This document shows, piece after piece, positions 1 to 8,863 of a stretch of DNA of 64,000 nucleotides; position 1 is the stretch's first letter, and each line of letters starts with the position of its first letter. The notes beneath the pieces are model-generated. The model made no database searches and was not told the origin of the DNA. It saw nothing but the letters and a program-made list of their open reading frames with translations. Position numbers and translations under genes: made by a program. The stretch is from contig CAVPPJ010000005.1 of assembly GCA_963707065.1 (NCBI GenBank), positions 248,001-312,000 of the forward strand, read 5' to 3'. This stretch comes from Palsa-506 sp963707065. GTDB lineage: Bacteria > Actinomycetota > Actinomycetes > Streptosporangiales > Streptosporangiaceae.

Positions 1-3000
1 CCGCGGCGCGCTGACCTGAACTCGGTCCTCGTCATCGGATCCGGGCCGATCGTCATCGGCCAGGGCTGCGAGTTCGACTACTCGGGCACCCAGGCGTGCC
101 GGGTGCTGCGCCAGGAGGGACTGCGGGTCAGCCTGGTCAATTCCAACCCGGCGACGATCATGACGGACCCCGAGTTCGCGGATGCCACCTATGTCGAGCC
201 GATCACCCTGGACGTGCTGGAGAAGGTGATCGCCAAGGAGCGCCCGGACGCCATCTTGCCCACCCTTGGCGGCCAGACGGCGCTGAACGCGGCCGTCGAG
301 CTGCATGACGCCGGGATCCTGGCCCGCTACCAGGTCGAGCTGATCGGCGCCGACATCGAGACGATCAGGGCCGGCGAGGACAGGAAACGGTTCAAGGAAC
401 TCGTCATCGGGCTCGGCGCGGCGGTCCCGGACAGCCGCATCTGCCACGACCTCGGCGAATGCGAGCAGGCTGCCGCCGAGCTCGGCTACCCGGTGGTGGT
501 CAGGCCGTCGTTCACGCTCGGCGGGTCCGGCTCCGGCATCGCGCGCGGCCACCAGGACCTGCGGCGGATGGCCGGCGCCGGGCTGGACGCGAGCCCGGTC
601 TCGGAGGTGCTGCTGGAGGAGTCGATCATCGGCTGGAAGGAATTCGAGCTCGAGCTGATGCGCGACCGGGCCGACAACGTGGTGGTGGTCTGCTCCATCG
701 AGAACATCGACCCGATGGGAGTGCACACCGGCGACTCGGTCACCGTGGCGCCGGCCATGACGCTGACCGACCGCGAGTACCAGCAGATGCGCGATACGGC
801 CATCGACGTGCTGCGCGCCGTCGGGGTGGACACCGGCGGCTGCAATATCCAGTTCGCCGTGCACCCGCAGACCGGCCGGCTGGTCGTCATCGAGATGAAC
901 CCGCGGGTATCCCGGTCATCGGCCCTGGCCTCGAAGGCGACCGGCTTCCCGATCGCCAAGATCGCCGCGAGGCTCGCGATCGGCTACACGCTGGACGAGA
1001 TACGCAATGACATCACCGGCGAGACGCCGGCCAGCTTCGAGCCCGCGCTCGACTACGTGGTGGTCAAGGTGCCGAGGTTCGCCTTCGAGAAGTTCCCCGG
1101 CGCGGACCCGGTGCTGACCACGCACATGAAGTCGGTCGGCGAGGCGATGGCGATCGGCCGCAGCTTCGCCGAGGCACTGCAGAAGGCGCTGCGCTCGCTG
1201 GAGCAGCCGGGCGCGCCGTTCAGCTGGCAGCGCCCGCCGGGGGCCAGGGCAGACCTGCTGGCCCGCAGCGCGGTGCCGCACGACGGCCGGCTGACCACGG
1301 TGCACCAGGCCCTCCGGGCCGGCGCCAGCGTGGCCGAGCTCGTCGCGGCGACCGGCATCGACGCCTGGTTCATCGACCAGATCAAAGGCATCGAAGAACA
1401 GGCAGAACGGATGACCCGTGGCCGGTCGCCCGGGCTCACGGCGGCCCACCTGCGGGCCGCCAAGGCCGCCGGGTTCGCCGACGGGCAGATCGCCCAGATC
1501 CGCGGCACCACCGAGGCCGCCATCCGCCGGCTCCGCCACGACCTCGGGATCCGGCCGGTTTACCACATGGTGGACACCTGCGCCGCGGAATTCGCCGCCA
1601 GCACCCCGTACCTGTACTCGACCTACGACGAGGAGACCGAGGTCCCGGCCGGGGACCGGCCGAAGGTGATCATCCTCGGCAGCGGGCCGAACCGGATCGG
1701 CCAGGGCATCGAGTTCGACTACGCCTGCGTGCATGCCTCCTTCGCGCTGACCGAGGCCGGCTACGAGACAGTGATGGTCAACTGCAACCCGGAAACCGTA
1801 TCGACCGACTACGACACTTCCGGCCGGCTCTACTTCGAGCCGCTGACGCTGGAGGACGTCCTGGAGGTCGTGCACGCGGAGCAGGCCAGCGGAACGGTGG
1901 CCGGCGTCATCGTGCAGCTGGGCGGGCAGACCCCGCTCGGCCTGGCCAGGGCACTCGCCGCGGCCGGGGTGCCGCTCGTCGGCACCTCGGCCGACGCCAT
2001 CCACCTGGCCGAGGACCGGGGCGAGTTCGGCGCGGTACTGGCGGCGGCCGGGCTTCCTGCGCCCCGGCACGGCACCGCCAGGTCGCACCAGGAGGCGAAG
2101 GCCGTCGCCGGGGAGATCGGCTATCCCGTCCTGGTGCGGCCCTCGTACGTGCTCGGCGGCCGCGGCATGGAGATCGTCTACGACGACGACACGCTGGAAG
2201 CGTACGTGCGGCGGGCCGCCCAGGTCAGCCCCGAGCATCCGGTGCTGATCGACCGGTTCCTCGACGACGCCATCGAGATCGACGTGGACGCGCTGTACGA
2301 CGGCGAGGAGCTGTACCTCGGCGGCGTGATGGAGCACATCGAGGAGGCCGGCATCCATTCCGGCGACTCCGCGTGCGCGCTGCCGCCGATCACGCTCGGC
2401 CACGAGTACATCGACATGATCCGCGAGTCCACCGCGGCGATTGCCCGCGGCGTCGGCGTCCTCGGCCTGCTGAATGTGCAGTACGCGCTGGCAGCCGGGA
2501 TGCTGTACGTGCTGGAGGCGAACCCGCGCGCGTCGCGGACGGTGCCCTTCGTGTCGAAGGCGACCGCGGTGCCGCTGGCCAAGGCGGCGGCCAGGATCAT
2601 GCTCGGTGCCACCGTGGCCGGGCTGCGGGCCGAGGGCATGCTGCCCACGGCGGGCGACGGCGGCACGCTGCCGCTGGACGCGCCGATCGCGGTCAAGGAG
2701 GCGGTGCTCCCGTTCGGCCGGTTCCGGGACGCCGAGGGCAGGGGAGTGGATACGGTGCTCGGCCCGGAGATGCGGTCGACCGGCGAGGTTATGGGCATCG
2801 ACGAGGTGTTCGGCACGGCCTATGCCAAATCCCAGGCCGCTGCCTACGGGTCGCTGCCGGTCAAGGGCAGGGCGTTCGTCTCGGTGGCGAGCAAGGACAA
2901 GCGGTCCATGGTGTTCCCGGTCAAGCGCCTCGCCGACCTGGGCTTCGAGATCTGGGCGACCAGGGGAACCGCAGAGATTCTGCGCCGGAACGGCGTCCAT

Positions 3001-3411
3001 GCCACGATCGTCCGCAAGCACGGCGACGGCCGCGGGCCGGACGGCGAGCCGACCATCGTGGAGCGGATCATGGCCGGCCAGGTGGATCTCATCGTCAACA
3101 CGCCTTTCGGCAGCCCCGGGCAGTCGGGGCCGCGGCTGGACGGCTATGAGATCCGCACTGCCGCGGTCCGCCGCGGTATCCCCTGCGTCACGACCGTGCA
3201 GGGACTGGCGGCCGCCGTGCAGGGCATAGAGGCGATTACCCGGGGCGAGGTGGGCGTGCGGTCCCTGCAGGAACACGCGGCGCGGCTGCGCGGCCCGGGC
3301 GCTGACCGCGCCGGTGCCAGCGCGGCTGGCGGTGCCCGGGCCGCAGGCACGGCCGGTGCTGGCGGCGGCGCTGACGGCAGGACTGGCGCGGCCGGCGGTG
3401 ACGGCGGATGA
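1..3411 (+). CDS. carB: Carbamoyl-phosphate synthase large subunit (5' end cut by window)
   Basis: Makes carbamoyl phosphate from bicarbonate, ATP and ammonia supplied by the CarA glutaminase, for pyrimidine and arginine synthesis in the cytoplasm. Reading frame 1 is open from base 1 and begins with the usual N-terminal motif VLVIGSGPIVIGQ, so only a few codons are missing to the left. The two homologous ATP-grasp halves are visible: NPRVSRSSALASKATG in the first, and a second SGPNRIGQGIEFDY start near 1680 followed by NPRASRTVPFVSKAT. An MGS-like allosteric domain follows (from KGRAFVSVASKDKRS, near 2863). The last 40 or so residues are a Gly/Ala-rich tail not needed by the family. The stop overlaps the pyrK start (ATGA), so it is translationally coupled in a pyr operon. 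Confidence 0.97.
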   Translation, partial: PRRADLNSVLVIGSGPIVIGQGCEFDYSGTQACRVLRQEGLRVSLVNSNPATIMTDPEFADATYVEPITLDVLEKVIAKERPDAILPTLGGQTALNAAVELHDAGILARYQVELIGADIETIRAGEDRKRFKELVIGLGAAVPDSRICHDLGECEQAAAELGYPVVVRPSFTLGGSGSGIARGHQDLRRMAGAGLDASPVSEVLLEESIIGWKEFELELMRDRADNVVVVCSIENIDPMGVHTGDSVTVAPAMTLTDREYQQMRDTAIDVLRAVGVDTGGCNIQFAVHPQTGRLVVIEMNPRVSRSSALASKATGFPIAKIAARLAIGYTLDEIRNDITGETPASFEPALDYVVVKVPRFAFEKFPGADPVLTTHMKSVGEAMAIGRSFAEALQKALRSLEQPGAPFSWQRPPGARADLLARSAVPHDGRLTTVHQALRAGASVAELVAATGIDAWFIDQIKGIEEQAERMTRGRSPGLTAAHLRAAKAAGFADGQIAQIRGTTEAAIRRLRHDLGIRPVYHMVDTCAAEFAASTPYLYSTYDEETEVPAGDRPKVIILGSGPNRIGQGIEFDYACVHASFALTEAGYETVMVNCNPETVSTDYDTSGRLYFEPLTLEDVLEVVHAEQASGTVAGVIVQLGGQTPLGLARALAAAGVPLVGTSADAIHLAEDRGEFGAVLAAAGLPAPRHGTARSHQEAKAVAGEIGYPVLVRPSYVLGGRGMEIVYDDDTLEAYVRRAAQVSPEHPVLIDRFLDDAIEIDVDALYDGEELYLGGVMEHIEEAGIHSGDSACALPPITLGHEYIDMIRESTAAIARGVGVLGLLNVQYALAAGMLYVLEANPRASRTVPFVSKATAVPLAKAAARIMLGATVAGLRAEGMLPTAGDGGTLPLDAPIAVKEAVLPFGRFRDAEGRGVDTVLGPEMRSTGEVMGIDEVFGTAYAKSQAAAYGSLPVKGRAFVSVASKDKRSMVFPVKRLADLGFEIWATRGTAEILRRNGVHATIVRKHGDGRGPDGEPTIVERIMAGQVDLIVNTPFGSPGQSGPRLDGYEIRTAAVRRGIPCVTTVQGLAAAVQGIEAITRGEVGVRSLQEHAARLRGPGADRAGASAAGGARAAGTAGAGGGADGRTGAAGGDGG

Positions 3412-4430
3412 CGCCGCGGGACACCGAGGCCGACACCGGCCCGGTGCAGGTGCGGGGCACCGTGCTGACCGTCCGGCGGATTGATGCCTACCACGCCATG
3501 ACCGTGGTGGCGCCGGGCATCGCGGCGCGCTTCCGGCCCGGGCAGTTCGTCGCCATCGCCGTCGGCGGCCCGGACAGCGCCATGCTGCTGCGCCGCGCTT
3601 TCTCGATTCATGACGTCCGCCCGGACCATGGCGGCACGGTCGAGTTCGTGTTCGCCGCCAGCGGCCCCGGCACGCGCTGGCTGGCGGCCCGGCGGGCCAG
3701 GGACGTACTTGATCTGGCCGGTCCGCTCGGGCGGCCGTTCCCCGTTCCCCGCGACCCGGTCAGCTGCCTGCTGGTCGGCGGCGGTTACGGCAGCGCGCCG
3801 CTGTTCGCGCTCGCGGGCAAGCTCCGCGACCGCGGCTGCAAGGTCGATTTCCTGCTGGGCGCGGCGAGCGGGGACCGCGTCTTCGGGGCGCTGACCGCGC
3901 GCCGGACCGGCCGCACGGCCACCATCACCACCGAGGACGGCTCGCTGGGCGCCCGTGGCGTCGTCACCGACATGCTCGGCCAGGTGATCCACGAGGCGAG
4001 AACAGACGTGATCTACGCCTGCGGGCCGATGGCCATGCTGCGGCAGGTGACCTTGCTCGCCCGCCGGTACGACCTGCCGGTGCAGGTCGCGGTCGAGGAG
4101 GCGATGGCCTGCGGGATCGGAGTGTGCATGACCTGCGTGCTGCCGGTCATCGGCAGCGATGGCATCACCCGGATGGTGCGCTCCTGCGTCGACGGCCCGG
4201 TGTTCCGCGGTGACCAGATCCGCTGGGACGACGTGGGCACCATCCCATTCGACGCGGTCGGCGCGCCCGGCTGGGAGCCGCGGTCGGGCCGCCTGCCGCG
4301 CGGCGGCGCGGCTGCTGCCGATGGCCAGCCCGGATCACCGGGAGCGGGCCGCGCGGCCCGCGGACCCGGCCAGGCCGGGTCCCGGGCGCAGGCGCCTGGC
4401 TCGCCAGGAAGGCCAGGCCATGGGCACTGA
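3408..4430 (+). CDS. pyrK: Dihydroorotate dehydrogenase electron-transfer subunit (PyrK-like)
   Basis: Iron-sulfur flavoprotein that passes electrons from dihydroorotate oxidation by PyrD to NAD+ in class 1B enzymes. An FAD-binding barrel with RRAFSIHD (about residues 64-71) is followed by a Rossmann-like NAD domain starting LLVGGGYGSAPLFAL. A C-terminal cysteine cluster, CGIGVCMTC plus a later Cys, fits a 2Fe-2S site. At 340 residues it is longer than typical PyrK (about 250-280) because of a 70-residue Gly/Ala/Pro-rich tail whose coding sequence overlaps the pyrD start by 11 nt. It sits between carB and pyrD, which supports the pyrimidine role over a generic ferredoxin reductase. Confidence 0.9.
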   Translation: MTPRDTEADTGPVQVRGTVLTVRRIDAYHAMTVVAPGIAARFRPGQFVAIAVGGPDSAMLLRRAFSIHDVRPDHGGTVEFVFAASGPGTRWLAARRARDVLDLAGPLGRPFPVPRDPVSCLLVGGGYGSAPLFALAGKLRDRGCKVDFLLGAASGDRVFGALTARRTGRTATITTEDGSLGARGVVTDMLGQVIHEARTDVIYACGPMAMLRQVTLLARRYDLPVQVAVEEAMACGIGVCMTCVLPVIGSDGITRMVRSCVDGPVFRGDQIRWDDVGTIPFDAVGAPGWEPRSGRLPRGGAAAADGQPGSPGAGRAARGPGQAGSRAQAPGSPGRPGHGH

Positions 4431-5364
4431 CATGCGCACCAGGCTCGGCCAGGTCGAGTTGCCCAACCCGATTCTCACCGCGTCCGGCTGCGCGGGCGCG
4501 GGCCGTGAGCTCGCGCAGTTCCTGGACGTGTCCAGGATCGGCGCGGTGGTCACCAAGTCCGTGATGCTCGGGCCCCGGGCCGGGCGGCCGACGCCGCGGA
4601 TGGCCGAGACGCCGAGCGGCATGCTCAACTCGATCGGCCTGCAGGGTCCCGGCATCGACGCGTTCCTGCAGCGGGACCTGCCCTGGCTGCTGTCGCGCGG
4701 CGCCCGCGCGGTGGTATCCATCGCCGGCGGCACCGTGGCGGAGTTCGCCGAGCTGGCCTCCCGGCTCTCCGACGCGGCCGGGGTCACCGCGATCGAGGTC
4801 AACATCTCCTGCCCGAACGTCGAAGACCGGGGGCAGGTGTTTGCCTGCGACCCCGGAGCCGCCGCCGCGGTCATCGAGGCGGTGCGCGCCCGCACGCGCT
4901 TCGACATCCCGGTGTTCGCCAAGCTCTCGGCCGATGTCACCGACATCGTGGCGGTCGCCAGGGCCTGTGTGGCGGCGGGCGCGGACGGGCTGTCGATGAT
5001 CAATACCCTGCTGGGCATGGCCATCGACCCGACCGCGATGCGCCCGGTGCTGGCCAGCCTGACGGGCGGCCTGTCCGGGCCCGCGATCCGGCCGGTCGCG
5101 GTCCGCTGCATCTGGCAGGTGCGCGCGGCGCTGCCCGACGTGCCGATCATCGGAATGGGCGGGGTGCGGACGGGTAGGGACGCCCTGGAGCTGATCCTGG
5201 CCGGGGCAGGCCTGGTCGCGGTCGGCACGACGATCTTCCATGACCCGACGGCCTGCGAGCGCATCCTGCGCGAGCTTGACGAGGAACTTACCCGGCGTGG
5301 CATCGACCGCCTACCCGACGTCGTCGGGCTGGCGCACGAGCCGCGCGGAAGGAGGAGGCCGTGA
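4420..5364 (+). CDS. pyrD: Dihydroorotate dehydrogenase, class 1B catalytic subunit
   Basis: Oxidises dihydroorotate to orotate using FMN, the fourth step of UMP synthesis. The ATG at 4420 is chosen because AGGAAGG lies 6 nt upstream and the protein then begins as family members do (TRLGQVELPNPILTASG). The segment EVNISCPNVEDRG carries the catalytic cysteine expected of class 1 enzymes, and the C-terminal part has the phosphate-binding IIGMGGVRTG motif. At 314 residues it is of usual size. The adjacent PyrK-like gene indicates an NAD-linked class 1B heterodimer, not the quinone-linked class 2 enzyme. It overlaps both neighbours, including GTGA with pyrF. Confidence 0.95.
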   Translation: MGTDMRTRLGQVELPNPILTASGCAGAGRELAQFLDVSRIGAVVTKSVMLGPRAGRPTPRMAETPSGMLNSIGLQGPGIDAFLQRDLPWLLSRGARAVVSIAGGTVAEFAELASRLSDAAGVTAIEVNISCPNVEDRGQVFACDPGAAAAVIEAVRARTRFDIPVFAKLSADVTDIVAVARACVAAGADGLSMINTLLGMAIDPTAMRPVLASLTGGLSGPAIRPVAVRCIWQVRAALPDVPIIGMGGVRTGRDALELILAGAGLVAVGTTIFHDPTACERILRELDEELTRRGIDRLPDVVGLAHEPRGRRRP

Positions 5365-6067
5365 CTGCCCGGGCACCTGTTGCCGTCGCCCTCGACGCGC
5401 CTGACCTGGAGACCGCGGCACGCTGGGCTGACCTGGTCACGCCCTACGTGAGCACCGTCAAGATCGGGCTTGAGCTCTATCTGCGCTACGGGCCGGAGGC
5501 AGTAACCGTCATCCGCGGTGCCAGCGGCGTCGAGGTATTCCTGGACCTGAAGCTGCACGACATCCCCGCGACGGTCGCTGGCGCGGCCCGTGCGGTGGCG
5601 CGGCTGCGTCCCGGGATACTGACCGTGCATGCCGCAGCCGGGCCCGCGGCCATCCGCGCCGCTGTGCAGGCCGCCCCCGATACCCAGATCGCGGCCGTCA
5701 CGGTACTCACCTCGCTCGGCGATGACGACCTGGCCGGGATCGGCATGGCCGGCCCGTCCGTGATGCCGTGCGCCGCCTCGCGGTCCTGTCGGTAGCGGCC
5801 GGGGCCACGGGCCTGGTCTGCTCGCCGCGCGAGGTGGCCGGGCTCAGGGCCGAGGTCGGGCCGGACATCAAGCTAATCACCCCGGGGATCCGGGCAGCCG
5901 GGTCGGACGCCCAGGATCAGGCGAGAGTCTCGACGGCCGAGGAAGCCCTGAGCGCGGGGGCTGACCTTCTGGTCATCGGCAGGCCCATTACCGGCCTGCC
6001 GGACCCGGGCGCCGCCGCGGCCGCCATCGGCGCGTCGCTGCGGCGGCTGGCGGCGCCCGCTGGCTGA
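5361..6067 (+). pseudogene. pyrF: Orotidine 5'-phosphate decarboxylase, split by a frameshift
   Basis: Last step of UMP synthesis. The GTG start at 5361 has an AAGGAGGAGG ribosome site. The first frame carries the N-terminal VAVALD strand and the catalytic DLKLHDIP motif, then runs out at a TAG at 5793. The C-terminal half (RRLAVLSVAAGATGLVCSP, later LLVIGRPIT) continues from about 5760 in another frame to the stop at 6067. Restoring one base near 5755-5762 gives a continuous protein of about 235 residues, reading AGPS then RDAVRRLAVL at the join. With carB, pyrK and pyrD intact beside it, a sequence error is as likely as real gene loss. As written, neither piece would be a working enzyme. 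Confidence 0.88.
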
Positions 6068-6090
6068 ATTCCGGCCCCGCGCGGGCGCCG
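6051..6090 (+). terminator. GC-only stem-loop at end of pyrF
   Basis: CGGCGCCCGC (6051-6060) and GCGGGCGCCG (6081-6090) form a perfect 10-bp stem with a 20-nt loop that contains the pyrF stop codon. No T-run follows, which is common in high-GC actinobacteria. It marks the likely end of the pyr operon. Function is inferred. Confidence 0.4.
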
Positions 6091-6149
6091 TACCGCTTCG
6101 GCGGGCATCCTGCTGACCGGGACGCGTGGCCTCATAAATGGCTACTTTC

Positions 6150-6187
6150 AGTATCGGATTGTGTTCGGAGCGTAGTATCGGATAAAT
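6150..6187 (+). promoter_or_regulatory. Candidate mihF promoter region with a direct repeat
   Basis: This is the most AT-rich patch between pyrF and mihF. The 10-mer AGTATCGGAT occurs at 6150-6159 and again at 6174-6183, a 24-bp offset. TTGTGT (6159-6164) and ATAAAT (6182-6187) are separated by 17 bp and could be -35 and -10 elements. A transcript from here would have about 100 nt of leader before the mihF GTG. Confidence 0.3.
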
Positions 6188-6289
6188 TGTGGCAGCACAA
6201 ACGGGGGTTTGCATTGCCGTGACGGGCTGAACTCGCTAGTTTCCCCTCGCGGAGCGACTTTTTCGATACGAAACCCGAGGTGACCACGC

Positions 6290-6610
6290 GTGGCTCTTCC
6301 TCCACTTACCCCCGAGCAGCGGACAGCAGCCCTGGAAAAGGCTGCCAAGGCACGCAAGGAGCGGGCCGAGGTCAAGAACCGGCTCAAGCACGGTTCGACG
6401 ACCCTGCCCTCGGTCCTCAAAGAGGGCCAGACTGATGACGTCGTAGGAAAGATGAAAGTGTCGGCGCTGCTCGAGTCCATGCCGGGCGTCGGCAAGGTCC
6501 GCGCCAGGCAGATCATGGAACGGCTCGGCATTGCGGAGTCGCGGCGTGTCCGCGGCCTCGGCGCCAACCAGCGGACCGCTCTCGAGAACGAGTTCGGCGG
6601 TGATATCTGA
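6290..6610 (+). CDS. mihF: Actinobacterial integration host factor (mIHF)
   Basis: Small nucleoid-associated DNA-binding protein of the mycobacterial/streptomycete IHF family, unrelated to the HU/IHF fold. It bends DNA and supports chromosome organisation and some phage integrations. The 106-residue product has the family layout: a charged N-terminal helix (ALEKAAKARKERAEVKNRLK) and a C-terminal helix-hairpin-helix-like core (ESMPGVGKVRARQIMERLGI, then RRVRGLGANQR). The GTG at 6290 gives the conserved ALPPLTPEQR start, with CGAGG upstream. Its place between pyrF and gmk is the standard actinobacterial order. Confidence 0.95.
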   Translation: MALPPLTPEQRTAALEKAAKARKERAEVKNRLKHGSTTLPSVLKEGQTDDVVGKMKVSALLESMPGVGKVRARQIMERLGIAESRRVRGLGANQRTALENEFGGDI

Positions 6611-6654
6611 CCGACGCTGGGGAGCCCAGGGGCGGGGGCGAGGGGCAATGGTCC

Positions 6655-7269
6655 GTGGCCGATCCGTCGGCTGACCGCGCGCGCGGTGCGGGCCTGGTCC
6701 AAGCCTCTGTCCCTGCACGGCTCACCGTGCTCTCCGGGCCCTCAGGCGTCGGCAAGAGCACAGTCGTCGCCAGCCTGCGGCGGGCGTCGCCCCGGATCTG
6801 GCTCTCGGTCTCCGTCACCACGCGGGCACCGAGGCCAGGCGAGGTGGACGGCCGTGAGTACCGCTTCGTCAGTGAGCGCGACTTCGATGCGATGATCTCC
6901 AGCGGCGAGCTGCTCGAATGGGCGCAGTTCGCCGGGAACAGGTACGGCACGCCGCGGGCGCCGGTCGAGCAGAGGCTGGCGTCCGGCGTGCCGGTCCTGC
7001 TCGAGATCGACCTGGCGGGCGCACGGCAGGTACGCCGTGCCGTGCCCGGTGCCCTGCTGGTATTCCTGGCGCCGCCGTCCTGGGCGGAACTAGTCCGCAG
7101 GCTGACCAGCCGGGATACCGAGCCCCCTGAGATCATCCAGCGGCGGCTGGAGGCAGCCCAGGTGGAGCTCGCCGCGGGCAGCGAATTCGATATCACGCTC
7201 GTCAACACATCCGTCGAGGACGTCTGTCACCAGCTGGTAGCCTTGACCGAGGCCCCATCGGGCCAGTGA
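6655..7269 (+). CDS. gmk: Guanylate kinase
   Basis: Phosphorylates GMP (and dGMP) to GDP with ATP. The P-loop GPSGVGKST lies at about residues 26-34. The GMP-binding region follows (SVTTRAPRPGEVDGREYRFV, then ELLEWAQFAGNRYGTP), as does the DLAGARQVRR segment. At 204 residues it is normal for the family. A nearby ATG at 6648 is in another frame and stops at once, so the GTG at 6655 is used. It precedes rpoZ, a conserved pairing. Confidence 0.96.
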   Translation: MADPSADRARGAGLVQASVPARLTVLSGPSGVGKSTVVASLRRASPRIWLSVSVTTRAPRPGEVDGREYRFVSERDFDAMISSGELLEWAQFAGNRYGTPRAPVEQRLASGVPVLLEIDLAGARQVRRAVPGALLVFLAPPSWAELVRRLTSRDTEPPEIIQRRLEAAQVELAAGSEFDITLVNTSVEDVCHQLVALTEAPSGQ

Positions 7270-7308
7270 CGCGGCCCTGGCCGCGCCCCCGAACATGGAA
7301 GGCACAAC

Positions 7309-7569
7309 GTGGCTGGCACTTCCGCCCCGGAAGGCATCATCAACCCGCCCATTGACGACCTGCTGGATGTGGTGGACAGCAAGTACGGCCTGGTCATCAT
7401 GGCGTCGAAGCGGGCGCGTCAGATCAACGCCTACTACGCCCAGCTCGGCGAGGGCCTGCTGGAGTACGTCGGCCCGCTGGTCGAGACCCGCGTTCAGGAG
7501 AAGCCGCTGTCCATCGCGCTTCGCGAGATCAGCGAGCGGCTGCTGACCGGGGACGCGGCGGAGTCCTGA
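7309..7569 (+). CDS. rpoZ: RNA polymerase omega subunit
   Basis: Small accessory subunit that helps assemble and stabilise beta-prime in RNA polymerase. The 86-residue protein contains the family core: NPPIDDLLDVVDSKYGLVIM, then ASKRARQIN, and the C-terminal KPLSIALREISE. The start is GTG at 7309 with GGAAGG 6 nt upstream. A nearby ATG at 7295 is out of frame. It lies 39 nt after gmk and 29 nt before coaBC, probably co-transcribed. Confidence 0.96.
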   Translation: MAGTSAPEGIINPPIDDLLDVVDSKYGLVIMASKRARQINAYYAQLGEGLLEYVGPLVETRVQEKPLSIALREISERLLTGDAAES

Positions 7570-7598
7570 CCGCCTGACTCCCGGCCGGGCAGCTGCCG

Positions 7599-8798
7599 AT
7601 GCGCATCGTCCTCGGGGTCAGCGCCGGCATTGCCGCCTACAAGGCGTGCGAGCTGCTCCGGCTGCTCACCGAATCAGGCCACGACGTCCGGGTCGTGCCC
7701 ACCCCTGACGCGCTCCGGTTCGTCGGCGAGGCAACCTGGGCCGCGCTATCCGGCCACCCCGTCACGGCCAGCGCGTGGAGCGAGGTACACGAGGTTCCGC
7801 ACGTCCGGCTGGGCCAGCAGGCTGACCTGGTCATGATCGCGCCGGCCACCGCCGACCTGCTGGCCCGCGCCGCCGCCGGGATGTCCGGCGACCTGCTGAC
7901 CGCGGTGCTGCTGACGGCGCGCTGCCCGGTCGTCTTCGCGCCCGCCATGCACACCGAGATGTGGGAGCACCCGGCTACCCGGGCGAACGTGGCCACGCTG
8001 CGCGAGCGCGGCTGCGTGGTCCTGGAGCCCGCAGCGGGACGGCTCACCGGCAAGGACACCGGGCCCGGCAGGCTGCCGGAGCCCGCCGAGCTGATGCGCA
8101 TCGTCATCCGGGCCGGCGCCCGCGGCGCCGCCGGGCTCGCGCCGGATCTCACCGGGCGCCTGGTGGTGGTATCAGCCGGCGGTACCAGGGAGGAACTCGA
8201 TCCGGTCCGGTTCCTCGGCAACTGGTCATCGGGACGGCAGGGCTACGCCCTGGCCGCCACGGCCGCTGCCCGCGGCGCCAAGGTCACCCTGGTGGCAGCC
8301 AACGTGACCCTCGCCGACCCGGCCGGGGCCAGCGTCGTGCACGTCACGTCCGCGGCCCAGCTGCGCGATGCCGTGACGGAAGCGGCGCGGGACGCCGACG
8401 CCCTGATCATGGCCGCCGCGGTCGCCGACTACCGGCCGGCGACCAGGAGCGAGTCGAAGATCAAGAAAACTCCGGCGGCGCCGGAGCCGATCCGCCTGGT
8501 GCGCAATCCCGACATCCTCCGTGAGCTGTCCGGCCGCCGGCTGCGGGCAGGCCAGGTCATCGTCGGCTTCGCCGCGGAAACCGGGGACCTGCTCGGCAAC
8601 GGCCGCGCGAAGCTCGCGGCGAAAGGATGCGACCTGCTCGTCGTCAACAAAGTGGGGGCCGGAATAGGGTTCGGCGTCAGCGACAACGAGGCCGTGATCC
8701 TGGCTGCTGACGGAACGCAGACCCGCGTCCCCCTCGGTCCCAAGGAGGCACTCGCCGACGTGATCTGGGACCTTGTGGCGGCGAGATTCGTTGGTTGA
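7599..8798 (+). CDS. coaBC: Bifunctional phosphopantothenoylcysteine decarboxylase/synthetase
   Basis: Two consecutive coenzyme A steps: CoaB joins cysteine to 4'-phosphopantothenate and CoaC decarboxylates the product. The N-terminal flavoprotein domain (about residues 1-175) begins VLGVSAGIAAYKACELLR and contains the PAMHTEMWEHPAT segment with the catalytic histidine region. The C-terminal synthetase domain (about 185-399) starts LVVVSAGGTREELDPVRFL and ends with the VNKVGAGIGFG region. At 399 residues the length is typical. Its location after rpoZ and before metK is conserved in actinobacteria. Confidence 0.96.
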   Translation: MRIVLGVSAGIAAYKACELLRLLTESGHDVRVVPTPDALRFVGEATWAALSGHPVTASAWSEVHEVPHVRLGQQADLVMIAPATADLLARAAAGMSGDLLTAVLLTARCPVVFAPAMHTEMWEHPATRANVATLRERGCVVLEPAAGRLTGKDTGPGRLPEPAELMRIVIRAGARGAAGLAPDLTGRLVVVSAGGTREELDPVRFLGNWSSGRQGYALAATAAARGAKVTLVAANVTLADPAGASVVHVTSAAQLRDAVTEAARDADALIMAAAVADYRPATRSESKIKKTPAAPEPIRLVRNPDILRELSGRRLRAGQVIVGFAAETGDLLGNGRAKLAAKGCDLLVVNKVGAGIGFGVSDNEAVILAADGTQTRVPLGPKEALADVIWDLVAARFVG

Positions 8799-8863
8799 GG
8801 GGCCGGCCCGCGGGCAGCCGCTACACTTCGGGCTGAATCTCAGCCCTGCGGAAAGGGAGTCCG

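Noticed and set aside
916..3276. 786-residue open frame antisense to carB.
   Set aside because: A GC-bias shadow of carB; composition is Arg/Gly/His-rich with no family motifs.
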